Shown: positions 51,333-59,923, counted from the first letter of the stretch. The stretch is DNA of 64,000 nucleotides from Berkiella sp963829835 (GCA_963829835.1 CAWHKC010000003.1:124001-188000), one strand, 5' to 3'. Notes: generated by a model from the letters alone, not told the origin. Numbers and translations are program-made.

Positions 51333-54300
51333 TGACAAAAATCGACAATTAGCATTAGATCCAACACGTTCCTTTATTGTTCAGGCACCGGCTGGATCGG
51401 GTAAAACAGAATTATTAACACAACGTTTTTTAAAATTATTAGCCCATGTTGATAAAGCACCTGAAGAAATTTTAGCCGTTACCTTTACGCGTAAAGCTGC
51501 AGCGCAAATGCGCCAACGTATTATAGGCGCCTTACAATTTTCTCTCTCTCAGGATGAACCACCGCAAACGCCGCATGAACGAACAACCTGGCAGCTTGGT
51601 CGCGATGTACTGTTGCGAGATAAAAAGTTGAAATGGGATCTGATCCAATACCCCAATCGACTACGGATTGTGACTATCGATGCGCTATGCTCACATATCG
51701 TTAATAGAATGCCAGTGTTATCACATTTAGGCGGGAATCTTGAGATTGTCGATTTTGCTGATGAATATTATCGTTTAGCGGTTGAGCGTTTGTTAACTCA
51801 AACAACGTTTCAAGAAAATTGGGCCAACGCCTTAAGTCAATTACTGACGCATCAAGATAATCGCATCACCATGATTTCTAAATTACTTGTTCATATGTTG
51901 GGTAAACGAGATCAATGGTTACCTTATCTTGGGCATATGAATCAAGCGCATATTGATATACAAGAATATCTTAATGATTGTATTGGTAAAATCATCGAAG
52001 AGCATTTGCAAAATTTGCATGCTTGTTTTGATAGTGAACTTATTCAAGAGCTAGTGGTTTTACTACCCTATGCAGCGTATAACTGTAAAGAGCAAGGATA
52101 TAGTCATCCGCTAAATGCTTGTTATGATTTATCAGATTTTCCTGAACCACAGATCGAATATCTTCCGCAATGGTTAGGATTGGTTGAATTATTATTAACC
52201 AAAGAAGATACCTGGCGAAAATCTTATACCATCAAAACGGGTTTTCCTTCGCAAAGTGAAACCAAAGATAAAACAGAAAAAATATTAAGAAAAGAACGCA
52301 AAGACACGATAATGGCTTTGGTTAACCATTTATCTGCCAATGTCTATATGCAAGAATTATTGGCCCAAACAAGAATGCTCCCCCCCTGTGAAGTAAGTGA
52401 AGATCAAAGTGTCATTTTAAAGGCATTGGGTGAATTGTTACCGGTTTTGGTTGCTCATCTCCAAGTCATATTTCAAGAAAAGGGAAAGGTTGATTTTATT
52501 GAAGTCAATCTTAGGGCGTTGCAAGCATTAGGCGATGAATTACAGCCAACAGATATCGCTCTAAGTTTAGATTATCAATTACGTCATATCTTAATTGATG
52601 AGTACCAAGATACCTCAGTGACGCAGTATCGTTTGTTTGAAAAGTGTGTGATGGGTTGGCAGCCAGGAGATGGTCGGACTTTATTTCTTGTTGGCGATCC
52701 GATGCAATCGATTTATAAATTTAGAGGAGCTGAAGTCAGCTTATTTATTCAGACGCAAAGCTGCGGATTAGGCAACGTAAAACTCACTCCTATCACCTTG
52801 CAAATGAATTTCCGATCAAGTGCCAATGTGATTTCATGGATAAATGAAGCCTTTGTGAGTATTTTTCCGGAAAGTGATGATAGATCCTTAGGGGGAGTAA
52901 GTTATTCGAAAGCTATACCACATCATCCATTTTCTGAAAATGAAGGAGTCTTTTTTCATCCTGTCGATAATGAAAAAAATCAGTCATCCCTCATTGTTAA
53001 ATTAATACAAGAGCATCTTTTAGCACATCCGGATGATACTATTGGCGTATTAGTTCGAGCAAAAAAACATCTTGCTGAGATTATTAAACAATTAAAACCA
53101 TTAAGCATTCCCTTTGTTGCGCATGAGGTAGAGCATTTAGCAAAACTATCGCATGTGATAGATTTAATGTCATTGCTGCGAGCGATAACCGATTGGTCTG
53201 ATAATGTGGCCTGGTATGCTATTCTACGAGCCCCCTGGGTTGGATTATCGCTTGCCGATCTCTTAGCAATTGCCAACGCGACGCAATCTGACAGCGTTTG
53301 GAAATCACTGCTTGATTTTGAAAAAATAGAAGCTTTAAGTGAAGAGGGGCGAATAAGACTCCAGAAATTTGTGCCCTTATTACAATTTTGGTTCTCAGAG
53401 CGTCAACGCCAAGATCTCAGTCAATCTTTGCGAGGACTTTGGATAGCCCTTGGTGGTCCCCAATGTTATACCCAACCCCATTTTCTGAATGACATTGATA
53501 AAGTGTTAGCTTTAATTAAAAATTTTACTGTTGGACTTTCAAAACCCAATATCAAAGAGTTGGAAATGAGGCTCTCCGAGTTGTATGCGGATATTAGCAA
53601 TGAAAAGAGTGGTTCGGTTGAGTTAATGACCATCCATAAATCCAAAGGCCTTGAATTTGATCTGGTTATTATGCCGCAATTGCAAACTAAAACCGTTAAT
53701 CATGAACAAGCTTTACTATTATGGTTTGAGCGCTCTCATAGAGAAGGGATAGATTTGATCTTAGCGCCAAGGCGCTCCTATCAAGAAGAGTCCGATCCCT
53801 TATATCGTTTTGTAGAACAGCAAATTAAAAAGAAATCCGCTTATGAAACGGCAAGACTATTATATGTAGGGGCAACCAGAGCTAAGAAAAAATGCCATTT
53901 AATGGGTGTCTGCTCACAGGGAGAAAATGGAGAAATAAACCAGCCATCAACAGGGAGCTTCTTAAGAATGCTTTGGCCGCATCTTTCTAAAGACAATCTC
54001 CCCATTAAGAAACCTTTAGCCCAAGAGCTTGATTATCAGATTCAAACTCGCCCTATTATGCGTTTGCCAAATAACCATCAGTTACCAGATATAATCCAAC
54101 AGTGTCTTTCCAAGAATATGGCTAAAGAAGACATAGAGCCAAACGTTCCACAAATGAGTGATATTGTTTCAAGAAGTGCCGGTACAATTTTTCATCGTTT
54201 ATTGCAACGTATTGCTAATGGCGATTCTGTTGATATTGAAAATGGTTCAATGCTTGCTTTAAAACGAATGGGGTTTAGTCAAGAAGTGTTACATCATACT

Positions 54301-54657
54301 CATGCATTAGTTAAGCAAGGGCTTGATAACATCCTGTCATGCCCCAAAGGTCAATGGATTTTAGATCCAAACCATCTTGACAGGCGTGCAGAATGGCAAC
54401 TGTCAATGAAAACCTCACGTGGCATTGATAATGTGATTATTGATTATGCTTTTGTTGATGATAAAAATACGCGTTGGATAGTGGATTATAAATTAACGAA
54501 TCAAAAAAGTTTGGATGATAAAGCTTTACAAGAAGAAGTAGAAAAATATCGCTCACAGTTGGAAAAATATCGAAAAGCGGTATATCAATTTGAAAAACAC
54601 ACCATACGCTGTGGATTGTATTTTCCGATTGCCAAGGTGTGGTATGAATATGAATAA
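51325..54657 (+). CDS. AddA-like UvrD/Rep-family helicase-nuclease
   Basis: A 1110-residue superfamily 1A helicase fused to a RecB-type nuclease. Helicase motifs: APAGSGKTELL (I, Walker A), AVTFTRKAAAQMRQRI (Ia), RHILIDEYQDTSVTQ (II), LVGDPMQSIYKFRGAE (III), QMNFRSS (IV), ELMTIHKSKGLEFD (V) and LLYVGATRAKKKCHL (VI). The C-terminal nuclease motif has IIDYAFVD and RWIVDYKLT. It is coupled to the AddB-like gene, and together they form a double-strand-break end-processing enzyme. Recognition of the pair is firm; the Chi-like site is unknown. Confidence 0.92.
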   Translation: MSDDKNRQLALDPTRSFIVQAPAGSGKTELLTQRFLKLLAHVDKAPEEILAVTFTRKAAAQMRQRIIGALQFSLSQDEPPQTPHERTTWQLGRDVLLRDKKLKWDLIQYPNRLRIVTIDALCSHIVNRMPVLSHLGGNLEIVDFADEYYRLAVERLLTQTTFQENWANALSQLLTHQDNRITMISKLLVHMLGKRDQWLPYLGHMNQAHIDIQEYLNDCIGKIIEEHLQNLHACFDSELIQELVVLLPYAAYNCKEQGYSHPLNACYDLSDFPEPQIEYLPQWLGLVELLLTKEDTWRKSYTIKTGFPSQSETKDKTEKILRKERKDTIMALVNHLSANVYMQELLAQTRMLPPCEVSEDQSVILKALGELLPVLVAHLQVIFQEKGKVDFIEVNLRALQALGDELQPTDIALSLDYQLRHILIDEYQDTSVTQYRLFEKCVMGWQPGDGRTLFLVGDPMQSIYKFRGAEVSLFIQTQSCGLGNVKLTPITLQMNFRSSANVISWINEAFVSIFPESDDRSLGGVSYSKAIPHHPFSENEGVFFHPVDNEKNQSSLIVKLIQEHLLAHPDDTIGVLVRAKKHLAEIIKQLKPLSIPFVAHEVEHLAKLSHVIDLMSLLRAITDWSDNVAWYAILRAPWVGLSLADLLAIANATQSDSVWKSLLDFEKIEALSEEGRIRLQKFVPLLQFWFSERQRQDLSQSLRGLWIALGGPQCYTQPHFLNDIDKVLALIKNFTVGLSKPNIKELEMRLSELYADISNEKSGSVELMTIHKSKGLEFDLVIMPQLQTKTVNHEQALLLWFERSHREGIDLILAPRRSYQEESDPLYRFVEQQIKKKSAYETARLLYVGATRAKKKCHLMGVCSQGENGEINQPSTGSFLRMLWPHLSKDNLPIKKPLAQELDYQIQTRPIMRLPNNHQLPDIIQQCLSKNMAKEDIEPNVPQMSDIVSRSAGTIFHRLLQRIANGDSVDIENGSMLALKRMGFSQEVLHHTHALVKQGLDNILSCPKGQWILDPNHLDRRAEWQLSMKTSRGIDNVIIDYAFVDDKNTRWIVDYKLTNQKSLDDKALQEEVEKYRSQLEKYRKAVYQFEKHTIRCGLYFPIAKVWYEYE

Positions 54658-54668
54658 GGGAGCCAAAA

Positions 54669-55568
54669 ATGCCAAAGCATTTTTCTAATAAACTGGTCGT
54701 TGCCATTTCTTCTCGTGCCTTGTTTGACTTAGATGAAAGTAATCAAGTTTATGAAACGCAAGGCATCGAAGCCTATCGAGAATATCAATTGGCTAATGAA
54801 AAAGAAGTGCTGCAACCGGGTGCAGCATTCCCACTAGTGCAAAAATTTCTGAAATTAAATGAAGGCAGAGATGAGAAAGAGGCTTTGGTGGAAGTATTGC
54901 TGCTTTCCAGAAACACTGCTGATACTGGTTTGCGGATTTTTCATTCATTGCGTCATTATGGATTAGAGGTGATTAGAGCAGCTTTTGCTGGCGGTAACAG
55001 TCCCTTTGGTTATGCAAAAGCCTTTGGCGCCGATTTATTTTTATCTTTAAATCCAGAGGATGTGAGGCAAGCCTTGAATGCAGGTTGTGCTGCGGCAACC
55101 ATTTGGCCAGGCGATAATGCATGCCATGATCCGCATTCTTTGAATTTAGCCTTTGATGGTGATGCCGTCTTATTTTCAGATGAAGCTGAGCGCATTTTTA
55201 AAACCAAGGGTTTAAAAGAATTTAATGAATCAGAAAAAAATGCAGCGCATCTTCCCTTAGCGGAAGGCCCCTTTAAAGGCTTTTTATTAGCGCTCCAATC
55301 TCTGCAAAAACAAAAGAATTTAGTCATTCCTGTTAGAACGGCTTTGGTCACCGCGCGTTCGGCGCCAGCCCATGAAAGAGTTATTCGTACCCTGAGGCAG
55401 TGGGGGATCCGGATTGATGAATCTTTATTCCTGGGGGGACTGCCTAAAGCAGAATTCTTAGCTTCATTCAAAGCAGATATTTTCTTTGACGATCAGAAGA
55501 TGCATTGTGAAAATGCCAGCCAAAGAGTGACATCGGGGCATGTGCCTTATGGCATAACGAATGAGTGA
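54669..55568 (+). CDS. Cytosolic 5'-nucleotidase (NT5C1-like)
   Basis: A 299-residue member of the 5'-nucleotidase family related to the eukaryotic cytosolic IA type, which dephosphorylates nucleoside monophosphates. Family landmarks are VVAISSRALFDLDESN near the start (modified DxD-type motif), LVEVLLLSRNTADTGLRIFHSL, LAFDGDAVLFSDEAE and the C-terminal DIFFDDQKMHCE. The start codon is 11 bases after the AddA-like stop, with AGGGAG upstream, so it probably belongs to that transcript. No signal peptide, hence cytoplasmic. Its exact nucleotide preference is unknown. Confidence 0.86.
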   Translation: MPKHFSNKLVVAISSRALFDLDESNQVYETQGIEAYREYQLANEKEVLQPGAAFPLVQKFLKLNEGRDEKEALVEVLLLSRNTADTGLRIFHSLRHYGLEVIRAAFAGGNSPFGYAKAFGADLFLSLNPEDVRQALNAGCAAATIWPGDNACHDPHSLNLAFDGDAVLFSDEAERIFKTKGLKEFNESEKNAAHLPLAEGPFKGFLLALQSLQKQKNLVIPVRTALVTARSAPAHERVIRTLRQWGIRIDESLFLGGLPKAEFLASFKADIFFDDQKMHCENASQRVTSGHVPYGITNE

Positions 55569-55584
55569 TCTTATCTTCCGAACT

Positions 55585-55656
55585 ACCCTCACCCTAACCC
55601 TCTCCCAAATTACTTCAAATCGCTTCGGTAATTCCTAAAGGGGGGAGAGGGGATCG
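55585..55656. repeat. Half copy of the 29916 repeat family
   Basis: The left side (CCCTCACCCTAACCCTCTCCC in pieces from 55586) is nearly the same as the left arm at 29916. The right side GGGGGGAGAGGGG (55640-55652) completes the stem, but the middle 30 bases differ and contain their own AATTAC/GTAATT pair. It separates the nucleotidase from the double-glycine peptide genes. Confidence 0.65.
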
Positions 55657-55680
55657 GAACCCATTGCCGATATCTAGTCT

Positions 55681-55905
55681 CTAGCAATGATTAATAACAA
55701 CAACTTCATCAGAGATCTGCTTCCAGCCATCTGGTATGCATCCTAGCCCTAATACTTGTCCATCTGGATAGACTATTTTAAATGCGTTGAATTGAATTTC
55801 ACCCGTTGGGGTTTCATAATAATGGCCGTATGCTGTACTGCATTGTGAAACTTCACCTTCACCGCCTGAAACGAATTGAGTTTGATTTAAATTTAAAATA
55901 TTCAT
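55681..55905 (-). CDS. Double-glycine leader peptide, three-Cys (bacteriocin-like)
   Basis: A 74-residue peptide. The N-terminus (MNILNLNQTQFVSGG, then EGEVSQ) is a double-glycine leader of the type removed by C39 peptidase ABC exporters. The putative mature part (about 59 residues) is hydrophilic with three Cys (SQCSTAYG, GLGCIPDG, NHC at the end) and a YETPTGE stretch; one disulfide is possible. Its ATG overlaps the stop of the upstream peptide by one base (TAATG), so translation is coupled. The exporter is not in the window. A palindromic repeat follows. The function could be microcin-like or host-directed. Confidence 0.7.
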   Translation of the reverse strand: MNILNLNQTQFVSGGEGEVSQCSTAYGHYYETPTGEIQFNAFKIVYPDGQVLGLGCIPDGWKQISDEVVVINHC

Positions 55906-56078
55906 TATAAGACCTCATTTACACTGGAAGAGATATTTTTCTTGTTAGGGTTCTTAGGATCAAGTTGATCAATAAGTTCTTTAGCGATTGCAATAATTGC
56001 AGCCACAACGATTGGACCGGCATCAATTTGTACGCCACCACTAACAGCTTGGATTTCTAATTGGGTTAAATTTTTCAT
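55905..56078 (-). CDS. Double-glycine leader peptide, 57 residues (bacteriocin-like)
   Basis: A short gene starting at ATG 56078 after GAGGAGATGTTT, a strong ribosome site. The peptide begins MKNLTQLEIQAVSGG, an excellent match to the double-glycine leader consensus (LT..E...VSGG). The mature 42 residues start VQIDAGP and run through a hydrophobic segment (IVVAAIIAIAKELI) to a Lys/Asn/Ser-rich tail. It overlaps the next peptide gene through TAATG. The leader resembles those at 55681 and 63449. It may be the first of a two-peptide bacteriocin or a signal peptide. Confidence 0.75.
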   Translation of the reverse strand: MKNLTQLEIQAVSGGVQIDAGPIVVAAIIAIAKELIDQLDPKNPNKKNISSSVNEVL

Positions 56079-56108
56079 AAACATCTCCTCGTAATAACTA
56101 TTCTCAAT

Positions 56109-56163
56109 GTGAGTGTTTGCTCACTTAAGATGGAAGTTTGCATTATTACTTAATTCAAGTCAA
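56109..56163 (-). promoter_or_regulatory. Upstream element of the double-glycine pair
   Basis: On the minus strand, GCAAACACTCAC (56109-56120) lies 30 bases before the ATG and closely matches GCGAACATTCAC before the third peptide (10 of 12). Farther out, TTGACT (56158-56163) is 15 bases from TGCAAAC (56136-56142), and the third gene shows TTGACG 14 bases from TGCGAAC. The inner site is also a GTGAG/CTCAC inverted repeat (56109-56124). This suggests one regulator for both loci. Confidence 0.45.
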
Positions 56164-56297
56164 CCCTTAATTTATACCGTTTGTCATTTGGAAATTGTTT
56201 AAATGGCTAAAAATGATGCATGTACATGGTTACAGCTTGAAAATTGGGTAACTCCAAATTAAACAAGCTATTTATATTTTTTGCGTTTTGAAGATAG

Positions 56298-56924
56298 CTA
56301 CCCAGACGTTTGTAAGTAATACGCAAGTAGCAGCATTATCCCTGCAGTAAATCCCCAAATTTTTTTGCTTTTAAAATGCATTTCAAAATAGTTGTGAGGA
56401 ATGGGTGTTTCTTTAAAGATTTGTTCGTAATTATTGATATTGAATGCCACCTCAAGCGGAATTTCAAAAATGTCTTCTACTTCATGCTCACAAGGTTTGA
56501 GATTAATAGGAGGATGAATAAGGCCAATGAAGGGAGTAACATTATATCCACTATAAGAGGGCCATTGGCCTAAGCAGCCAATAATCTCTATTTGATCTTG
56601 ATTAAGACCTATTTCTTCATGGACTTCACGCAGCGCACAAGCCTTATGATTAACATCATCATCATGCATAGCGCCACCTGGAAAACTTGTTTGACTGGGA
56701 TGATGTTTTAAATGTGCGCTACGTTTGGTTAATAAAATGGTGGGGTTGTTTGGATTTAAAATAATGGGTACCAAAACAGCCGCCTCTACAGCATCTAGTG
56801 TGTGAGGTGGAAGCTGCAGGGGGATTTTAGTTGCGAGATCTTTGAGAGCTTGGTAAGTTTGTTCAGGTGAATTTTCTTTTAATAATTTAACTAATTTAGA
56901 AATGCTTTGATCTGACACTGACAA
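56298..56924 (-). CDS. nudL: NUDIX hydrolase, CoA pyrophosphatase NudL-like
   Basis: A 208-residue NUDIX enzyme. The NudL-specific motif is present: LLTKRSAHLKHHPSQTSFPGGAMHDDD (split here as LLTKRSAHLKHHPSQTSFPGG and AMHDDD), with the Nudix box finishing LREVHEEIGL. An Asp replaces Glu in the first Nudix position, as is usual in this family. It hydrolyses CoA or related diphosphates in the cytoplasm. The C-terminus ends with a hydrophobic stretch (GFTAGIMLLLAYYL), which is family-typical. Start at 56924. It is divergent from the ABC exporter genes with 75 bases between starts. Confidence 0.88.
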   Translation of the reverse strand: MSVSDQSISKLVKLLKENSPEQTYQALKDLATKIPLQLPPHTLDAVEAAVLVPIILNPNNPTILLTKRSAHLKHHPSQTSFPGGAMHDDDVNHKACALREVHEEIGLNQDQIEIIGCLGQWPSYSGYNVTPFIGLIHPPINLKPCEHEVEDIFEIPLEVAFNINNYEQIFKETPIPHNYFEMHFKSKKIWGFTAGIMLLLAYYLQTSG

Positions 56925-56999
56925 TCCTTTGCACGCAAAGAGGCTACTTAATTATTATCATACAATGGTTTCATTTTTTAGACCAGTAACGAGGCTATA

Positions 57000-57872
57000 T
57001 TGTTATTAGAAATCAACAGCTTAACAAAAAAATACGGAGACTTCACCGCAGTTGATGGCTTAAGTTTTCAGGTACCAGAAGGTGCATGTCTTGGCTTGTT
57101 AGGCCCTAATGGCGCTGGTAAAACAACCACCATCGAAATGATTGAAGGGTTGATTAAACCAACCTCTGGTCAGATTTTATTTAATGGTAAACCAATAGAT
57201 CCTTCGTTTAAGAAAGTCGCTGGCATCCAATTACAACATACATCGCTCCAAGATTTTATAACTGTCAGAGAAAACCTGATAATGTTTAAAGCGTTATATG
57301 ACAGCAGTGTTACTATTGAAGATATTATTGAACTATGCGATTTACAGGAATTTATTGATAGAGATACTCGAAAAATCTCTGGTGGCCAGCGTCAGCGTTT
57401 ATTATTGGCATTAGCTTTAATTAACCAACCTCAGCTTCTTTTTTTAGATGAGCCCACAGTGGGGCTTGATCCTCAAGCACGCCATAATTTTTGGAAGCTA
57501 ATTAACAAAATAAAAAATCAATCAACAACCGTTATTTTAACGACACACTATATGGAAGAAGCTTCTGTATTATGTGATCAGTTGATTATTATAGATCATG
57601 GAAAAATACTGGCCAGTGGTTCGCCAAGCGCATTAGTCACTGAGAAATTTAGTAATTATCAATTACGATTACCAAAAAATGGCTTAGATATATTGAAGAT
57701 TGAGATAGCCTATCAAGTTGATGGCGAGTATTTAATATTTGATACCCCGCATGTTGATGCCACACTCCGTCAGCTTATCAATGCCGGGATCTCATTAGAA
57801 GGACTCTCCATTCAAGAGCATAATTTAGAAGATTTATTTTTGCACTTAACGGGTCATCAATTGAGGGACTAA
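57000..57872 (+). CDS. ABC-2 type exporter ATPase
   Basis: A 290-residue ATPase. The TTG start at 57000 follows ACGAGG and gives MLLEINSLTKKYGDFTAVDG, a standard drug/polymer exporter start. Walker A is GPNGAGKTTT, signature ISGGQRQR and Walker B LLFLDEPTVGLD, with the D-loop PQAR. The C-terminal 70 or so residues match the usual ABC-2 ATPase tail. Its stop overlaps the next start (ATGA), so it pairs with the permease. Direction of transport is outward; substrate is unknown. It lacks a C39 peptidase domain, so it is not the processing exporter of the nearby double-glycine peptides. Confidence 0.92.
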   Translation: MLLEINSLTKKYGDFTAVDGLSFQVPEGACLGLLGPNGAGKTTTIEMIEGLIKPTSGQILFNGKPIDPSFKKVAGIQLQHTSLQDFITVRENLIMFKALYDSSVTIEDIIELCDLQEFIDRDTRKISGGQRQRLLLALALINQPQLLFLDEPTVGLDPQARHNFWKLINKIKNQSTTVILTTHYMEEASVLCDQLIIIDHGKILASGSPSALVTEKFSNYQLRLPKNGLDILKIEIAYQVDGEYLIFDTPHVDATLRQLINAGISLEGLSIQEHNLEDLFLHLTGHQLRD

Positions 57873-58888
57873 TGAAGAAAATATTGGCTCTGGCTTATAC
57901 TCGTAATTTAGAATTTGTTCGTGATAAAGAAGGGTTAGCCTGGAATTTATTTGTGCCACTTTTTTTATTGCTTGCCCTGCAGTTGATTTTCACAAGTGAT
58001 TCTCGTCCCTTATTTACAATTGGTGTATTAGGGGAGGAAGTTGTTAATCATACAGAGAAATCGGATCCTTTTTTTACTTTACCTCATGTAAAGTATATTT
58101 ATTTTAAAGACGAAGTTAAGGCTAAAAAGCAACTAGAACAACACCAAATTGTTTTATTATTGAACAACAATGAAGGACACAAATCTTATTGGGTGAACGA
58201 TAATTCTGAAGAGGGAAAGTTTCTCGATCATATGATCCAAAAGACATCGCCCACTTACCAACGCCAGGTGATCCTCGGTGTTAAAATTCGTTATTTGGAT
58301 TGGGTCTTACCTGGCGTTCTTGCTGTGAATATGATGTATAGCTGCTTATATGGCATTGGCTATGGAATTATTCGCTATCGTCGAACAGGTTATTTAAAAC
58401 GACTTCAATCAACGCCAATAACAGCGTTTGAATTTTTATGCTCTCAAATTCTATCCAGACTTTTGATTACGCAATGTGTGGTTACATTCATATTTTTAGG
58501 TTGTTGGTTGTTTTTTTCACCGCGAATTGAGGGCAGTTTAATGCAGCTATTTTGTTTATCGTTATTGGGTGGTCTTTGTTTAATCAGTGTTGCATTATTT
58601 ATTAGTGCCAGAGCGCAAAGTGAGGAGTTATCACGAGGCTTATTGGAAATGGCAGCTTGGCCAATGTTAATGCTTTCAGGCGCTTTTTTTTCCTTAGATG
58701 AAGCGCATCCTGCACTTGTCACTTTTGCTAACTGTTTACCGTTAACGCATATTATTAGTGCTGGTCGTGAAATTTTACTTTATGGTGCTACCTGGACAAT
58801 GTTGTTACCACACTATCTGACGCTTATTTTGATGACTGCAGTATTGTTATTGATTTCATCAAAACTTTTTCGTTGGCAAGTAGAATAA
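57872..58888 (+). CDS. ABC-2 type exporter permease
   Basis: A 338-residue membrane permease. There is one helix near residues 24-42 (NLFVPLFLLLALQLIF), a soluble periplasmic domain to about residue 145, then five helices in the last half. Typical of the ABC-2 family: YRRTGYLKRLQSTPITAFEFL before the helical domain, and the LPLTHIISAGREILLYG stretch near the end. It overlaps the ATPase gene by ATGA. Together they form a simple two-gene exporter for an unknown compound. A bidirectional hairpin follows. Confidence 0.9.
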   Translation: MKKILALAYTRNLEFVRDKEGLAWNLFVPLFLLLALQLIFTSDSRPLFTIGVLGEEVVNHTEKSDPFFTLPHVKYIYFKDEVKAKKQLEQHQIVLLLNNNEGHKSYWVNDNSEEGKFLDHMIQKTSPTYQRQVILGVKIRYLDWVLPGVLAVNMMYSCLYGIGYGIIRYRRTGYLKRLQSTPITAFEFLCSQILSRLLITQCVVTFIFLGCWLFFSPRIEGSLMQLFCLSLLGGLCLISVALFISARAQSEELSRGLLEMAAWPMLMLSGAFFSLDEAHPALVTFANCLPLTHIISAGREILLYGATWTMLLPHYLTLILMTAVLLLISSKLFRWQVE

Positions 58889-58903
58889 GAAATCTTTGCA
58901 AAA

Positions 58904-58926
58904 GGGATCCCCTTTTTGGGGATCCC
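58904..58926. terminator. Bidirectional terminator hairpin
   Basis: GGGATCCCC (58904-58912) and GGGGATCCC (58918-58926) form a 9-bp stem over a five-T loop. Read from the minus strand, the hairpin is followed by TTTTGC, fitting a terminator for the CsbD gene, whose stop codon lies at 58935. It also closes the exporter operon. Confidence 0.75.
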
Positions 58927-58934
58927 GAGAAAGA

Positions 58935-59153
58935 TTACATATTGTTATCAGTCCAACCATTTTTCTTCAAAAAGGTATCAATTTCTTTTTCAACTTGGTC
59001 TTTTTGATAGCCATATTTCTTTTGCAACAGACCTTGAAGTTCTTGACGATTGCCATTCATTTTAGCAATTTCATCATCTGTTAAATTGCCCCATTGTTGC
59101 TTCAATTTACCTTTAACTTCTTTCCAGTTGCCTTGTATGATGTCTTTGTTCAT
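58935..59153 (-). CDS. CsbD family stress-response protein
   Basis: A 72-residue CsbD-like protein. The ATG at 59153 is used because GAGGAGT lies upstream and the protein then begins MNKDIIQGNWKEVKGKLKQQWG, the exact family start. The rest (LTDDEIAKMNGNRQELQGLLQKKYGYQKDQVEKEID, in two pieces) is also typical. CsbD proteins are induced by general stress in many bacteria, but their molecular function is unknown. No signal or membrane segment. It is divergent from the small basic protein at 59372, and a terminator follows. Confidence 0.92.
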   Translation of the reverse strand: MNKDIIQGNWKEVKGKLKQQWGNLTDDEIAKMNGNRQELQGLLQKKYGYQKDQVEKEIDTFLKKNGWTDNNM

Positions 59154-59371
59154 AAGTATTACTCCTCGATTTAAAATGACTGTTAATCTGTCCTTGTACC
59201 GCAGGTCCTTGTATGCCAAGTAGAAGAATAGCCTAATTCTTTGTGGATTTTGTTTAAATAAATAAAAAATATGGTTATTAGGATCAGTAGGTCAATTGTT
59301 ATTACCAATCCGCCTGAAATGTAGACTAATGATATAGAATAAATCTGATTATTTTTCATAGGAGGTTTATT

Positions 59372-59515
59372 ATGCCAGCTAAACATACAGATAAAGAAAA
59401 GCGTCAAGCAAGGCATATTGAAGAAGGGTATGAAAAAAAGGGCGTTTCAAAAAAAGAGTCCGAACATCGCGCTTGGGCCACAGTGAATAAAGAAAAACCC
59501 AAAAAGAGAAAATAG
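59372..59515 (+). CDS. Small basic plasmid-stabilisation-like protein
   Basis: A 47-residue protein that is too short for most gene finders. It starts at ATG 59372 after AGGAGGTTT. The sequence (KEKRQARHIEEGYEKKG, then VSKKESEHRAWATVNKE) matches the small family often called plasmid stabilisation protein, with the hallmark GVSKKESEHRAWATVNK. Its stop codon directly abuts the next ATG (59516), so it leads the iron permease-Ku-LigD run. Function is unknown, but such genes often lie near Ku/LigD and stress genes. Confidence 0.8.
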   Translation: MPAKHTDKEKRQARHIEEGYEKKGVSKKESEHRAWATVNKEKPKKRK

Positions 59516-59923
59516 ATGTCAGATAAACCTGAACTTCCAAAAGAAGTAAGCCGTAATCATTTTGGGAAAATTTCAGAAAAAGTAGCTGAAATTATTGGCA
59601 ATGGTTGGATGGTTCTTTTTGTATTCTTGCTCATTGTAGGTTGGGTTGTTTTCGGGGTTTTACATGGATTTACAGAAAAATGGATAATGGTTATTCACAC
59701 GACAACCGCTATCGTCACTTTTCTACTCGTTTTTTTGATTCAAAATACTCAAAATAGAGATGCTAAAACGTTACAAATAAAATTAAATGAATTAATCAGA
59801 TCACACGAACACGCTGATAACTCTTTAATTGATATAAAAAAACTTTCTGATAAACAGCTTAAAGAATTAGAAGGGTTTTATAAAGAAGTAATTAGTCAAA
59901 AACCGGATAACCCTACTGAGTGA
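59516..59923 (+). CDS. Low-affinity iron permease family protein
   Basis: A 135-residue membrane protein resembling the low-affinity Fe/Cu permease family (Fet4-like, PF04120). Two helices are visible (about residues 29-51, NGWMVLFVFLLIVGWVVFGV, and 60-82, VIHTTTAIVTFLLVFLIQNTQN), followed by the family motif NRDAKTLQIKLNELI. The C-terminal part is a charged helix. It starts directly after the stop of the small basic gene and ends 14 bases before ku, so all are probably one operon. Transport activity has not been shown for the short bacterial forms. Confidence 0.85.
   Translation: MSDKPELPKEVSRNHFGKISEKVAEIIGNGWMVLFVFLLIVGWVVFGVLHGFTEKWIMVIHTTTAIVTFLLVFLIQNTQNRDAKTLQIKLNELIRSHEHADNSLIDIKKLSDKQLKELEGFYKEVISQKPDNPTE

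Noticed and set aside
55010..55471. 153-codon minus-strand frame inside the 5'-nucleotidase gene
   Set aside because: Antisense to a conserved gene; no supporting start site or protein features.
57000..58888. ABC exporter considered as the exporter of the double-glycine peptides
   Set aside because: The ATPase has no C39 peptidase domain and the permease is a separate ABC-2 type, so it cannot cleave double-glycine leaders; the true exporter must lie elsewhere.
59183..59359. Minus-strand frame for a small protein with one hydrophobic helix
   Set aside because: No purine-rich ribosome site precedes any start; the upstream sequence is merely the complement of the plus-strand AGGAGG. It could still be real, but support is too weak.
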